Positions 23,427 to 31,428 of a DNA stretch of 64,000 bases are shown one piece after another (position 1 is the stretch's first letter; each line of letters opens with the position of its first letter). Under the pieces are notes generated by a model. The model searched no databases. It saw only the letters and a program-made list of their open reading frames with translations, and was not told where the DNA came from. The position numbers and the translations under genes are program-made. The stretch comes from Oscillospiraceae bacterium (GTDB lineage: Bacteria > Bacillota > Clostridia > Oscillospirales > Oscillospiraceae), in the NCBI GenBank assembly GCA_910575695.1, contig CAJTGJ010000001.1, forward strand, positions 1 to 64,000. Direction: 5' to 3'.

Positions 23427-24674
23427 ATGGAAATTGTGAAGATGAAATTATCGGAACTGAATCCGGCGGAGTACAACCCCCGGAAGGCTCTCAAGCCGGG
23501 AGATCCGGCCTATGAAAAGCTGAAGGCGTCCATCCTCTCCTTCGGGAACGTGGAGCCCATCGTGTGGAACCGCAGCACCGGAAATGTTGTGGGCGGCCAC
23601 CAGCGGCTCCGCGTCCTGCTGGACTTGGGTGTGACGGAGAGCGAGGTCAGCGTGGTCGAACTGTCCGAGGTGGACGAAAGGCGGCTGAACATCGCCCTCA
23701 ACAAAATCACTGGCGAATGGGATGATGAAAAGCTGACGTCCCTGCTGGCCGAGCTCACTGCCGGCGGCGTGGATGTGTATCCCACAGGCTTTGACGAGCA
23801 GGAGCTTTCCTCCATGTTCGCAGACCTCACCAAAGCAACTGCGCACGATGACGGTTTTGACCTCACCACTGCCCTGGAGAAAGCCTCCTTCGTGAAACGG
23901 GGTGACGTCTGGACGGTGGGCAGGCATCGCCTCATGTGCGGCGACGCCACCTCCGCCGAGGACGTGGCCACGCTGATGGGCGAGAAGAAAGCCAACCTCA
24001 TCCTGACCGATCCCCCCTATGGTGTCTCCTTCAAGTCCTCGGATGGGCTGACCATCCAGAACGACTCCATCAAGGGGGATGACTTCTACAATTTCCTCCT
24101 CCAGTCCCTTACAAACATGGTCGCCCACCTGGAACCGGGAGGGGCGGCCTATGTTTTTCATGCGGACACGGAGGGCCTCAATTTCCGCCGGGCGTTCATC
24201 GATGCCGGCCTGCACCTGGCCGGGGTGTGTATCTGGGTGAAAAATTCCCTGGTGCTGGGCCGCAGCGACTACCAGTGGCAGCACGAGCCGGTCCTGTACG
24301 GGTTCCTTCAGAACGGCAAGCACCGCTGGTATTCCGACCGTAAGCAGACCACCATCTGGAACTACGATAAGCCCAAGCGGAACGAGAACCACCCCACATC
24401 AAAGCCACTGGACCTGCTCGGCTATCCGATTCAAAACTCCTCCCAGGAGAACGCTATCGTGCTGGACACCTTCGGCGGCTCTGGCTCCACCCTTATGGCC
24501 TGTGAGCAGCTGGGGCGGATTTGCTACACGATGGAACTGGATGAGAAGTACGCCTCCGTCATCCTCCGCCGCTATGCGGAGGGGGCCGGGGACGCCAGCG
24601 GCATCCATGTTCTTCGGGATGGGGAGCGCATCCCCTACGCGGATCTGGTCAAAGAGGTCAGTGCCGGTGGATAG
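23427..24674 (+). CDS. ParB-like nuclease domain fused to N6/N4 DNA methyltransferase
   Basis: 415 residues. The N-terminal ParB/Srx-like domain (about 1-120) shows LNPAEYNPRKAL and VVGGHQRLRVLLDLG. The methyltransferase domain has the catalytic LTDPPYGVSF motif (about residues 193-202) and the SAM-binding LDTFGGSGSTLMACEQLG near residue 350, in the order of beta-class enzymes. This fused type is frequent in phages and methylates adenine (or N4-cytosine) without a cognate restriction enzyme. AAAAGGAGG precedes the ATG. It overlaps the next methyltransferase by 8 nt and is the first gene downstream of the candidate late switch. Confidence 0.9.
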   Translation: MEIVKMKLSELNPAEYNPRKALKPGDPAYEKLKASILSFGNVEPIVWNRSTGNVVGGHQRLRVLLDLGVTESEVSVVELSEVDERRLNIALNKITGEWDDEKLTSLLAELTAGGVDVYPTGFDEQELSSMFADLTKATAHDDGFDLTTALEKASFVKRGDVWTVGRHRLMCGDATSAEDVATLMGEKKANLILTDPPYGVSFKSSDGLTIQNDSIKGDDFYNFLLQSLTNMVAHLEPGGAAYVFHADTEGLNFRRAFIDAGLHLAGVCIWVKNSLVLGRSDYQWQHEPVLYGFLQNGKHRWYSDRKQTTIWNYDKPKRNENHPTSKPLDLLGYPIQNSSQENAIVLDTFGGSGSTLMACEQLGRICYTMELDEKYASVILRRYAEGAGDASGIHVLRDGERIPYADLVKEVSAGG

Positions 24675-26253
24675 GTTAAAGCTGGGGAGCCTGTTCGATG
24701 GCTCCGGGGGTTTTCCCCTGGGCGGCCTGCTGGCTGGCGTTACCCCGGTGTGGGCCTCGGAGATCGAGCCGTTCCCGATCCGGGTGACTACAAAGCGGCT
24801 GCCGGGGATGCGGCATCTGGGGGACGTGTCCTCCATCAACGGCGCAGAGATCGAGCCGGTGGACATCATCACCTTCGGCTCGCCCTGCACCGACATGAGC
24901 ATCGCCGGCAAGCGGGCCGGTCTGGAGGGGGCGCAATCCTCCCTTTTCTACCAGGCCATCCGCATCATCAAGGAAATGAGGTGTGCAACCAATGGAAGAT
25001 ACCCGCGCTGGGTCTGCTGGGAGAACGTTGTCGGGGCCTTCAGTTCAAACAAAGGCTTCGACTTCAAGGCGGTCCTCGATGCGGTCATCGGCATCGCAGA
25101 GCCGGGGGCCTCGGTGCCTATGCCTGAGAAAAACCGATGGCCCTACGCCGACGTTTACATGGGAGACCGATGGAGCGTTGCGTACAGAGTTTTTGATGCG
25201 CAATTCTGGGGAGTCCCCCAGCGAAGACGCCGCTGTTACCTTGTCGGAGATCTTACAGGCCGATGCGCCGGACGGGTATTGTTTGAGTCCGAGGGCCTGT
25301 CGGGGTATTCTGCGGCGGGCTTCCGCGCGTGGCAAAGAGCTGCCCGCTATCCTTCGGCTGGCACTGGAGCTGCAGGCGGGATCTGCCTGAATGACCAGGG
25401 CGGGAGCCGCATGGACATCTCGGAGGAGGTGGCCAGCACCCTCCGGGCGGAGAGCCACGGCCACCCGCCCTGTGTGATGGCGGCAGGCTTCTGCACGGAG
25501 CATTCCGCCGCAAGCCGATCTATCGGCTATGGCGAGGAGTGCTCCCCAACGCTCCGGGCCGGGGTAGTCCCCGCCGCTGTGTATGAGAACCATAGCCAGG
25601 ACACCAGATATACCGGCCCCTTGGACACGGCCCCCACGGTCAGCTCCACCTACGGTACCGGGGGCAACAATCAGCCCTTTGTGGTGGACCTGCGGACATA
25701 CGATGTCCGCTTCACATCGGAGGGCACCAAAAACGCCCGCCAGAACGTCTATGAGACAGACACCGCCAGAACTATCGACACCGGGGGCAATCCCCCGGAC
25801 TCCAACCAGGGCGGGGTGGCGGTGGTGGCTGACCCTGCGGCCTACGCCATGACTATGTGCGGATTCCCCCAGGTCAGCAAGGAGCAGGCCCCCACGCTGC
25901 TGGCGCGGGATTTCAAAGACCCGACAGCAGTCAATCGGGGATACACCGTGAGAAGGCTCACCCCCACAGAGTGCGCCAAGTTACAGGGGTTCCCGGACTG
26001 GTGGTGCGCCGGCCTGGAGACCCCGGAGCCGACAGAGGAGGACATCACCTTCTGGTCGGAGGTCTGGGAGGCCCACCGCAGGATCATAGGGACGGCCACT
26101 AAGCCCAAGACAAGGAACCAGATCGTCAGCTGGCTGCAGTCTCCGCATTCGGATTCCGCCGAGTACAAAATGTGGGGAAACGGGGTCGCGCTGCCCAACG
26201 TGTTCTTTGTCCTCGCCGGCATTGTGTGGTCTACACAAGAGTGGCCAGGATAA
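24667..26253 (+). CDS. Second DNA (cytosine-5) methyltransferase
   Basis: 528 residues from the GTG at 24667 (a GTG at 24661 is also possible), chosen to place GSLFDGSGGFPLGG, motif I, near the N-terminus. Motif IV is TFGSPCTDMSIAGKR with catalytic Cys74, motif VI is CWENVVGAF and motif VIII is QRRRRCYLVGD. The target-recognition region again has loose repeats (PTLRAG, TVSSTYGTGG, TIDTGGNPPD, PTLLARDF). Motif X is present as WGNGVALPNVFFVLAG. It is coupled to the ParB-methyltransferase gene. Together with the gene at 6894 the phage encodes three methyltransferases, probably for evading several restriction systems. Confidence 0.88.
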   Translation: MDRLKLGSLFDGSGGFPLGGLLAGVTPVWASEIEPFPIRVTTKRLPGMRHLGDVSSINGAEIEPVDIITFGSPCTDMSIAGKRAGLEGAQSSLFYQAIRIIKEMRCATNGRYPRWVCWENVVGAFSSNKGFDFKAVLDAVIGIAEPGASVPMPEKNRWPYADVYMGDRWSVAYRVFDAQFWGVPQRRRRCYLVGDLTGRCAGRVLFESEGLSGYSAAGFRAWQRAARYPSAGTGAAGGICLNDQGGSRMDISEEVASTLRAESHGHPPCVMAAGFCTEHSAASRSIGYGEECSPTLRAGVVPAAVYENHSQDTRYTGPLDTAPTVSSTYGTGGNNQPFVVDLRTYDVRFTSEGTKNARQNVYETDTARTIDTGGNPPDSNQGGVAVVADPAAYAMTMCGFPQVSKEQAPTLLARDFKDPTAVNRGYTVRRLTPTECAKLQGFPDWWCAGLETPEPTEEDITFWSEVWEAHRRIIGTATKPKTRNQIVSWLQSPHSDSAEYKMWGNGVALPNVFFVLAGIVWSTQEWPG

Positions 26254-26312
26254 TTTGTGATAGTCAGGCTGAGAAATGACTTGCTATTTGTGACCTACAG
26301 AGTGATATATGT
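26254..26312 (+). promoter_or_regulatory. Repeated promoter-like element, copy B
   Basis: TTGCTA at 26281-26286, 17-nt spacer ending AGAGT, then GATATA at 26304-26309. GAGAAATGA upstream matches copies D and E. It is the divergent member of the set and precedes the accessory gene at 26342. Confidence 0.55.
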
Positions 26313-26341
26313 AGCCAACAAAAGCAAGGAGGCAGACAGCC

Positions 26342-27151
26342 ATGACAATCAAATACAACCGCACCGGGGCCGACCGCAAGTCTCTGGTCGACGCCATCGC
26401 CAGCATCACCGGGGCCGAGGCCAAGTACCTGGGTGCCCCCAGCTTCGCCTACCAGGTGGACTACTTCACCATCGACCGCAACGGCGCCATCACCTTCGAC
26501 GACCGGGCCGACAGTGGGGAGGTCGAGAACCTCGTTGAGCGGTTGGCCAGCATGGGCTTTGAGGCCGAGCCGGTCGAGCGGGAGGCCGACACCGAGGCGG
26601 AGCGACCCGCAGCGCACGATGGGCTCACCATTCAGATGCCCGCGGACGGCTTCACCCCGGAGGCCCTCAACAACCTCCACAGCCTTATCGCCGCAAAGGG
26701 GCGGCTGATCCGCAAGGCTCTGGGGCTTGACCTCCTGCCAGTCCAGGTGGAGGCCGACACGGTTTCCTTCCCCTGGTTCAGAGGCGAGGCCACCGGCGAG
26801 GAGGTCAAAGCATACACGCACCTGATCACTGCCCTCTGCGACATGGCCCGGAACCAAAAGCGCATCATTGCCAGGGATAAGGACACCGACAATGACAAAT
26901 ATGCATTTCGGTGTTTTCTCCTCCGCCTGGGATTCATCGGGGCCGAGTACAAGGAGGAGCGGAAAATCCTGCTCCGCAATCTCACCGGCAATGGCGCATT
27001 CAAGTCTGGCCAGCGCAGCACCGAGGCCATCCAGCCGGAACCGCCCAACGCAGCCGCACGGGTGGAGGTTCAGGGTGACCCAGCTCTGGCCGAGGCCCTG
27101 GCCGATGCGGCGCTGATTGAGCAGGTCAACGCCTCCTTTGACGCACAATAA
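26342..27151 (+). CDS. Conserved mobile-element accessory protein ('virulence protein'-type), 269 aa
   Basis: GGAGG precedes the ATG. The sequence starts MTIKYNRTGADRKSLVDAIA, followed by YQVDYFTIDRNGAITFDDRA and FRCFLLRLGFIGAEYKEERK. This matches, from memory, a family found on many Firmicutes mobile elements that is often labelled virulence-related without evidence. A conserved N-terminal alpha/beta domain is joined by an acidic linker (about 75-95) to a helical C-terminal domain. The LRLGFIG segment recurs in the next gene (LLRLGFIGEEF), so the two C-terminal domains are related. The role is unknown. Confidence 0.6.
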   Translation: MTIKYNRTGADRKSLVDAIASITGAEAKYLGAPSFAYQVDYFTIDRNGAITFDDRADSGEVENLVERLASMGFEAEPVEREADTEAERPAAHDGLTIQMPADGFTPEALNNLHSLIAAKGRLIRKALGLDLLPVQVEADTVSFPWFRGEATGEEVKAYTHLITALCDMARNQKRIIARDKDTDNDKYAFRCFLLRLGFIGAEYKEERKILLRNLTGNGAFKSGQRSTEAIQPEPPNAAARVEVQGDPALAEALADAALIEQVNASFDAQ

Positions 27152-27175
27152 AATACACAACACCTGCCCCACATC

Positions 27176-27250
27176 ATTGTGTACTTTATGGCTCGAATTA
27201 GCTTGCTATTATCTCCGTTTAGAGTGATTAATACACTACCGAAAGGGAAA
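27176..27250 (+). promoter_or_regulatory. Repeated promoter-like element, copy C
   Basis: TTGCTA at 27203-27208, 17-nt spacer, GATTAA at 27226-27231, with upstream TGTGTACTTTATG and downstream ACTACCGAAAGGGAAAACAC leading to the CGGAGG ribosome binding site of the amidoligase gene. The downstream part is shared almost exactly with copies D and F. TGCTATTAT could alternatively act as an extended -10. Confidence 0.65.
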
Positions 27251-27274
27251 ACACAACAAACGGAGGACAACACA

Positions 27275-28225
27275 ATGAACGAGAAGCTGATGAACCAGGT
27301 CGCCGAGATGAAGAAGCAGACCATCGGGGTTGAGGTCGAGATGAACAACATCGAGCGGAGCAAGGCCGCCAAGCTGGCCGCCGAGTTCTTCGGCACCCGC
27401 CGCTACCAGAACACCGCCACCCGCAACGGTTACATGACCTGGTCCGCCTGGGACGCCCAGGGCCGCGAGTGGAAGTTCCAGAAGGACGTCAGCATCCACG
27501 GGCCGGACAGCGAAAAGTGCGAGATGGTCACTCCGATCCTGACCTACGCCGACATGGACCTCCTCCAAGGGTTGGTCAGGCACCTGCGCAAGGCCGGGGC
27601 CAAGAGCGACGCCACCAGGGGCTGCGGAGTCCACATCCACATCGGAGCCAAGGGCCACACCCCGCAGAGCCTGCGGAACCTGGCCAACATCATGGCCAGC
27701 CATGAACGCCTCCTGGCGGACGCCCTCAACCTCGACCGGGGCCGGATGAGCCACTACTGCAAAACGGTGAACCCCGCCTTTCTGGACAAGCTGAACCGGC
27801 AAAAGCCCACCACAATGGCCGACCTTGCCGAGGTTTGGTACACCTGCAACAGCAGGAGCTACGAGAGCCGCAGCGCCCACTACAACGAGAGCCGCTACCA
27901 TATGCTCAACCTCCACGCCACCTTCACCAAGGGCACGATTGAGTTCCGCCTTTTCCAATTCGACGCCCCCGCGAATGGCAAGAAAAATGGCCTCCACGCT
28001 GGACAGCTGAAAAGCTACATCCAGCTTTGCCTGGCCCTCAGCCAGATGGCCAAGAGCCTCAAGAGCGCCAGCCCCAAGCCCCAGCAGACCGACAACCCCA
28101 AGTACGCCATGAGGACTTGGCTCCTCCGGCTGGGGTTCATCGGAGAGGAATTTGCCACCGCCCGCGACCTCCTGACCCGCCGCCTCGCCGGGAACGCAGC
28201 CTTCCGCAACGGAAGGGCCGCCTGA
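27275..28225 (+). CDS. Amidoligase-family enzyme (predicted peptide/amide ligase)
   Basis: A 316-residue enzyme of the glutamine-synthetase-fold amidoligase family, predicted to join a carboxylate to an amine with ATP. The start is the ATG at 27275 after CGGAGG; an upstream ATG in the same frame lies in the promoter element. Family motifs are in order: IGVEVEMNN (17-25, metal-binding Glu), FQKDVSIHGPDSEKCEMVTP (68-87), CGVHIHIGAKGHT (117-129) and GTIEFRLFQFD (220-230). The helical C-terminus resembles that of the gene before it. A gamma-glutamylcyclotransferase and a zinc-ribbon gene follow on the same strand, a grouping known from comparative studies of amidoligases and predicted to make and remove small tags or peptides. 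Confidence 0.8.
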   Translation: MNEKLMNQVAEMKKQTIGVEVEMNNIERSKAAKLAAEFFGTRRYQNTATRNGYMTWSAWDAQGREWKFQKDVSIHGPDSEKCEMVTPILTYADMDLLQGLVRHLRKAGAKSDATRGCGVHIHIGAKGHTPQSLRNLANIMASHERLLADALNLDRGRMSHYCKTVNPAFLDKLNRQKPTTMADLAEVWYTCNSRSYESRSAHYNESRYHMLNLHATFTKGTIEFRLFQFDAPANGKKNGLHAGQLKSYIQLCLALSQMAKSLKSASPKPQQTDNPKYAMRTWLLRLGFIGEEFATARDLLTRRLAGNAAFRNGRAA

Positions 28226-28246
28226 CCCGACCACCCCGTCCAAGCC

Positions 28247-28279
28247 CCACCTAACCCGCCACAAGCGGGCTTCAGGTGG
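28247..28279 (+). other. Two-part hairpin between amidoligase and cyclotransferase genes
   Basis: CCACCT pairs with AGGTGG, and inside it CCCGC pairs with GCGGG around CACAA. There is no T-tract after it, so it is probably an intercistronic RNA structure that may tune or stabilise the two parts of the cassette. Confidence 0.4.
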
Positions 28280-28314
28280 TAGAAGGGATACCCTTCGGAA
28301 AGGACGGATCGGAA

Positions 28315-28797
28315 ATGGCGAAAAGGTTTTACATTGCCTACGGCAGCAACCTCAACCTCCCGCAGATGCGGGGCCGCTGCCCTGGGGCGACTGTTGTCGG
28401 CACCGCAGTCATCGAGGACTACCGCCTGCTGTTCAAGGGGAGCAAGACCGGCTCCTACCTCACCATCGAACCATGGGAGGGCGGCAGGGTGCCGGTGGCG
28501 GTGTGGGAGGTCACGGCGGCGGATGAGCGCAGCCTCGACCGCTATGAGGGCTACCCCGTGTTCTACCACAAGGTGGGGATGGAACTGGATGTGACGCTGG
28601 CCGGCTCCGGCGAGGTGCGCACCCTGGAGGGCTTTGCCTACGTCATGTACGCGGACAGGCCCCTCGGAACCCCCAGCAATTCCTACTTCATCACCTGCAC
28701 CCAAGGGTATCGGAGCTTTGGCTTTGACCCGCGCATCCTGCTGGATGCATACGCGGATAGTAAAGGGGAGGAGATTCTATGCACAGCAAAACAGTGA
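28315..28797 (+). CDS. Gamma-glutamylcyclotransferase (AIG2-like)
   Basis: 160 residues. The start is set at the ATG at 28315, which puts the family motif FYIAYGSNLNLPQM at residues 5-18; GGAAAGG precedes it. The GSNL loop binds the gamma-glutamyl group, and the later SLDRYEGYPVFYHK segment supplies the conserved Glu. Members convert gamma-glutamyl amines into 5-oxoproline and a free amine. Beside an amidoligase it is the natural reversing or processing enzyme. It overlaps the zinc-ribbon gene by 19 nt. Confidence 0.85.
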   Translation: MAKRFYIAYGSNLNLPQMRGRCPGATVVGTAVIEDYRLLFKGSKTGSYLTIEPWEGGRVPVAVWEVTAADERSLDRYEGYPVFYHKVGMELDVTLAGSGEVRTLEGFAYVMYADRPLGTPSNSYFITCTQGYRSFGFDPRILLDAYADSKGEEILCTAKQ

Positions 28798-28973
28798 GTG
28801 GGCGCGTCTGCCCCAGGTGTGGGCGGACGTACACCGAACGCCCGGCCATGGCCAGGGACAACAGCGGCCCCATCTGCCCCGACTGTGGGACGCGGGAGGC
28901 GCTGGAGAGCATCGGTGTGGGTGCGGATGAGCAGGAGCGCATCCTCGACACCATCCATCGGCACCAGATGTAA
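28779..28973 (+). CDS. Zinc-ribbon protein of the amidoligase cassette, 64 aa
   Basis: Overlaps the cyclotransferase gene with GGGGAGG ahead of the ATG. The core is GRVCPRCGRTYTERPAM and GPICPDCGTREALESIG, two CxxC pairs. From memory it is a conserved small protein that is common on gut Firmicutes mobile elements. The tail is helical (GADEQERILDTIHRH). It ends the cassette, just before a terminator-like hairpin. A substrate- or partner-binding role is possible but not shown. Confidence 0.65.
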   Translation: MHSKTVSGRVCPRCGRTYTERPAMARDNSGPICPDCGTREALESIGVGADEQERILDTIHRHQM

Positions 28974-28989
28974 ACATAACCGGCGAGAC

Positions 28990-29019
28990 GGCGGGCGGCT
29001 CCGATTTGGGCCGCCCGCC
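28990..29019 (+). terminator. Perfect 10-bp hairpin after the amidoligase cassette
   Basis: GGCGGGCGGC, 10-nt loop, GCCGCCCGCC, followed by TGTTTGTG and, 12 nt further, a run of six Ts. The stem is strong but the T-tract is not adjacent, so termination is probably partial. It separates accessory genes from the packaging and structural genes. Confidence 0.6.
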
Positions 29020-29056
29020 TGTTTGTGCTGCTATTTTTTCAGAAAGGGCGATTAAG

Positions 29057-29374
29057 TTGCCGAGAAACGGAACGATTGAAGAAACCCCCGGCTATTGCAA
29101 GGCGGAAGACCTGGCGAGCCTGTTCGCCCTGTCCAGTCAGAGCATCAGCCAGCTCACCAAGGATGGTGTGCTGAAGAAAAGGGACACCCCCGCCGGGAAA
29201 CGCTATAACGTGGTGGAGTCCACCCGGACCTATGTGCAGTACCTTCGGGACAAGGCGGCAGGCCGTAACGATGCCCTGGAGCGGGAGGCGCTGGAGGCCG
29301 AGGTGCGCATCAAGAAGGCCAAGGCGGATATCGCTGAACAAGAGGCCAAGGAATTCCAGGGATGGCCAGTCTGA
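29057..29374 (+). CDS. Phage DNA-packaging protein, terminase small subunit-like
   Basis: 105 residues from a TTG at 29057 with GAAAGGG ahead. The segment CKAEDLASLFALSSQSISQL then TKDGVLKKRDTPAGKRYNV is the winged-helix fold of Nu1/MerR-type DNA-packaging subunits, followed by a long helix (EREALEAEVRIKKAKADIAE) for oligomerisation. The family is typical of terminase small subunits that mark phage DNA for packaging. The next two genes continue the packaging module. Confidence 0.7.
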   Translation: MPRNGTIEETPGYCKAEDLASLFALSSQSISQLTKDGVLKKRDTPAGKRYNVVESTRTYVQYLRDKAAGRNDALEREALEAEVRIKKAKADIAEQEAKEFQGWPV

Positions 29375-29426
29375 TGGAATGCCAGCTATATGGCGCGAAG
29401 GGGGCGTATAGGGGGAAGGTGGTGGT

Positions 29427-29954
29427 ATGGCAAATGAGAAAAATCTAATACCGTTTACCAGCGGCCAAAGCCATGATGAAGCCGTGAAAAACGGCAAGAA
29501 GGGCGGCGTGGCGTCCGGGGCAGCCAGACGGCGAAGAAAGACCATGCGGCAGACGTTGAATGCTCTGCTGAGCGCCGGCCTGGACGTCAGTGAGCAGGAG
29601 TTCGTGGAGAAGGTCACGCCGCGGCTGCAGGCGCTCGGCATTGATGTGGAGGACGCCACCTATCAGGATGTGATGCTGGCCGGTATTCTGATGAAAGCGA
29701 TCCGGGGCGACGTCCGGGCCGCCGAGTTTATTCGGGATACCGGCGGTGACAGCCCCCATCTGGAACTGAAGAAGCAGGAGCTGAAACTGCGGAAAGAAGA
29801 ACTTCGGCTCAGGCGGGAGCAGGAGGCCAAAAAGGCAGAGGATGAGAAGCCATCTGCGGTTGAAACCGCCCCGCGTCAAATCGACTTAAGCAAGGTCACC
29901 GATGAGGAACTGGAGGCCCTTGATGAGATCACGGGAAAACTTTTTGCTGAATGA
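29427..29954 (+). CDS. Second small packaging-module protein, 175 aa
   Basis: The start follows GGGGGAAGGTGG. The N-terminus carries GQSHDEAVKNGKKGGVASG and then a basic RRRRKTM run, a motif common in phage proteins next to large terminases. The middle is helical and the C-terminus is charged coiled coil (ELKKQELKLRKEELRLRREQ). It overlaps the large terminase start by 32 nt. It may be a further small terminase subunit or a DNA-recognition partner. Confidence 0.6.
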   Translation: MANEKNLIPFTSGQSHDEAVKNGKKGGVASGAARRRRKTMRQTLNALLSAGLDVSEQEFVEKVTPRLQALGIDVEDATYQDVMLAGILMKAIRGDVRAAEFIRDTGGDSPHLELKKQELKLRKEELRLRREQEAKKAEDEKPSAVETAPRQIDLSKVTDEELEALDEITGKLFAE

Positions 29955-31404
29955 CCTCCGGGGCCTGGAACAGCTGCGAAGGGAGCTTGTCTGCGAAAAG
30001 GCGCGGCGGTCGATAGCGGAATTCTGTCTGTTCACCGACGACCGCTACCAGATGAACTGGCACCACCGCCTGCTGTGCGAATACCTGGACGCATTCACCC
30101 GGAAGGAGATACGGCGGCTCATGGTGTTCATGCCGCCCCGGCATGGGAAAAGCGAACTGGTCAGCCGGAAGCTGCCGGCGTACATCTTCGGGCGCAACCC
30201 GGACGCAAACATCATCGCCACCTCTTACAGTGCAGACCTCGCCCAGCGGATGAACAGGGACGTCCAGAGGATCATGGACGGCCGGCTGTACCTCGAACTG
30301 TTCCCGGATACCCGCCTGTACGGAAAGAGCATCGGCTCGTCAACCGGCCACGCCCTGCGGAACTCCGACATATTTGAGATAGTCGGACACCGGGGCAGCT
30401 ACCGCGGGGCCGGCGTGGGCGGCGGTATCACCGGCATGGGCGGCGACTACATCATCATCGACGATCCCATCAAGAACCGGGAGGAAGCGAACAGCTCCAC
30501 ATACCGGGACAAGCTGTGGGAATGGTACACCTCCACGCTCTACACCCGGCAGGAAAAGGACGGCTCCATCCTGGTCACCCTGACCCGCTGGCACGAGGAT
30601 GACCTGGCGGGGCGGCTTCTGGACGCGGCAAAGAAAGACCCGGACGCGGACCAATGGGAGATACTTCTGCTCCCGGCGGCGGCAGAGGCTGAACGCCACC
30701 CCAGAGACCCCCGCCAGGAGGGTGATGCTCTCTGGATGGAAAAATACCCGACCTCGGAACTGCGGAAGATCCGGGCTACTATCGGCATATACGACTGGAG
30801 CGCCATGTACCAGCAGAGACCTCAGCCGGCTGGAGGCACGATCTTCAAGCGGGAATGGATGAACCAGACCTACCGGGAACTCCCGGCGGGGGCCACGCTG
30901 ATCCAGTCCTGGGACTTGCCCTTCAAGAACAGCGAGGCCAGCGCCAAGTGTGCGGGGATCGTCATGGCGCGGAAGGGCGCGCAGCTGTTTTTTGTGGACG
31001 TGGTAAACGACAAAATGGGCTTCACCACCAGCGTCACAGCCATAAGGAACCTGACGGCGAAACACCCGAGGGCAAGGGCAAAAGTGGTGGAGGACAAGGC
31101 CAACGGCCCCGCCATCATAGACTACCTGGGCAAGACGATACCCGGCATGGTTCCTTTCAACCCAAAGGGCAGCAAGGAGGACCGGGCCTTGTCGGTGGCC
31201 CCGTACTTCGAGGCGGGGAACGTCCTATTCCCTGAGTTCGCCCCATGGAAAGCAGACCTGATAGACGATCTCCTGCGGTTCCCCGGAACGACCTACAAGG
31301 ACACCGTGGACGCGACCGTCCAGGCTATTCTGTATCTGATGAGCAAGCCCACCTCCAGCATTGGTGGGGATGACCTGAGCAAAGAAAGCTACTGGCATAG
31401 ATAA
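29923..31404 (+). CDS. Terminase large subunit
   Basis: A 493-residue packaging motor and nuclease. The ATG at 29923 is favoured because GGAGG lies 6 nt upstream; an ATG at 29902 is also in frame. The ATPase domain has Walker A MPPRHGKSELV (about 70-80) and Walker B DYIIIDDP (about 175-182), with a C-motif in ILVTLTRW. The C-terminal nuclease has acidic residues in IQSWDLPFKN, VVEDKANGPAIID and DTVDATVQAI. Length and motif order fit Mu/T4-like large terminases. Upstream small subunits and the downstream portal complete the packaging module. Confidence 0.93.
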   Translation: MRSRENFLLNDLRGLEQLRRELVCEKARRSIAEFCLFTDDRYQMNWHHRLLCEYLDAFTRKEIRRLMVFMPPRHGKSELVSRKLPAYIFGRNPDANIIATSYSADLAQRMNRDVQRIMDGRLYLELFPDTRLYGKSIGSSTGHALRNSDIFEIVGHRGSYRGAGVGGGITGMGGDYIIIDDPIKNREEANSSTYRDKLWEWYTSTLYTRQEKDGSILVTLTRWHEDDLAGRLLDAAKKDPDADQWEILLLPAAAEAERHPRDPRQEGDALWMEKYPTSELRKIRATIGIYDWSAMYQQRPQPAGGTIFKREWMNQTYRELPAGATLIQSWDLPFKNSEASAKCAGIVMARKGAQLFFVDVVNDKMGFTTSVTAIRNLTAKHPRARAKVVEDKANGPAIIDYLGKTIPGMVPFNPKGSKEDRALSVAPYFEAGNVLFPEFAPWKADLIDDLLRFPGTTYKDTVDATVQAILYLMSKPTSSIGGDDLSKESYWHR

Positions 31405-31428
31405 CGCGGAAAGGAGGCGGCGCAGAGC

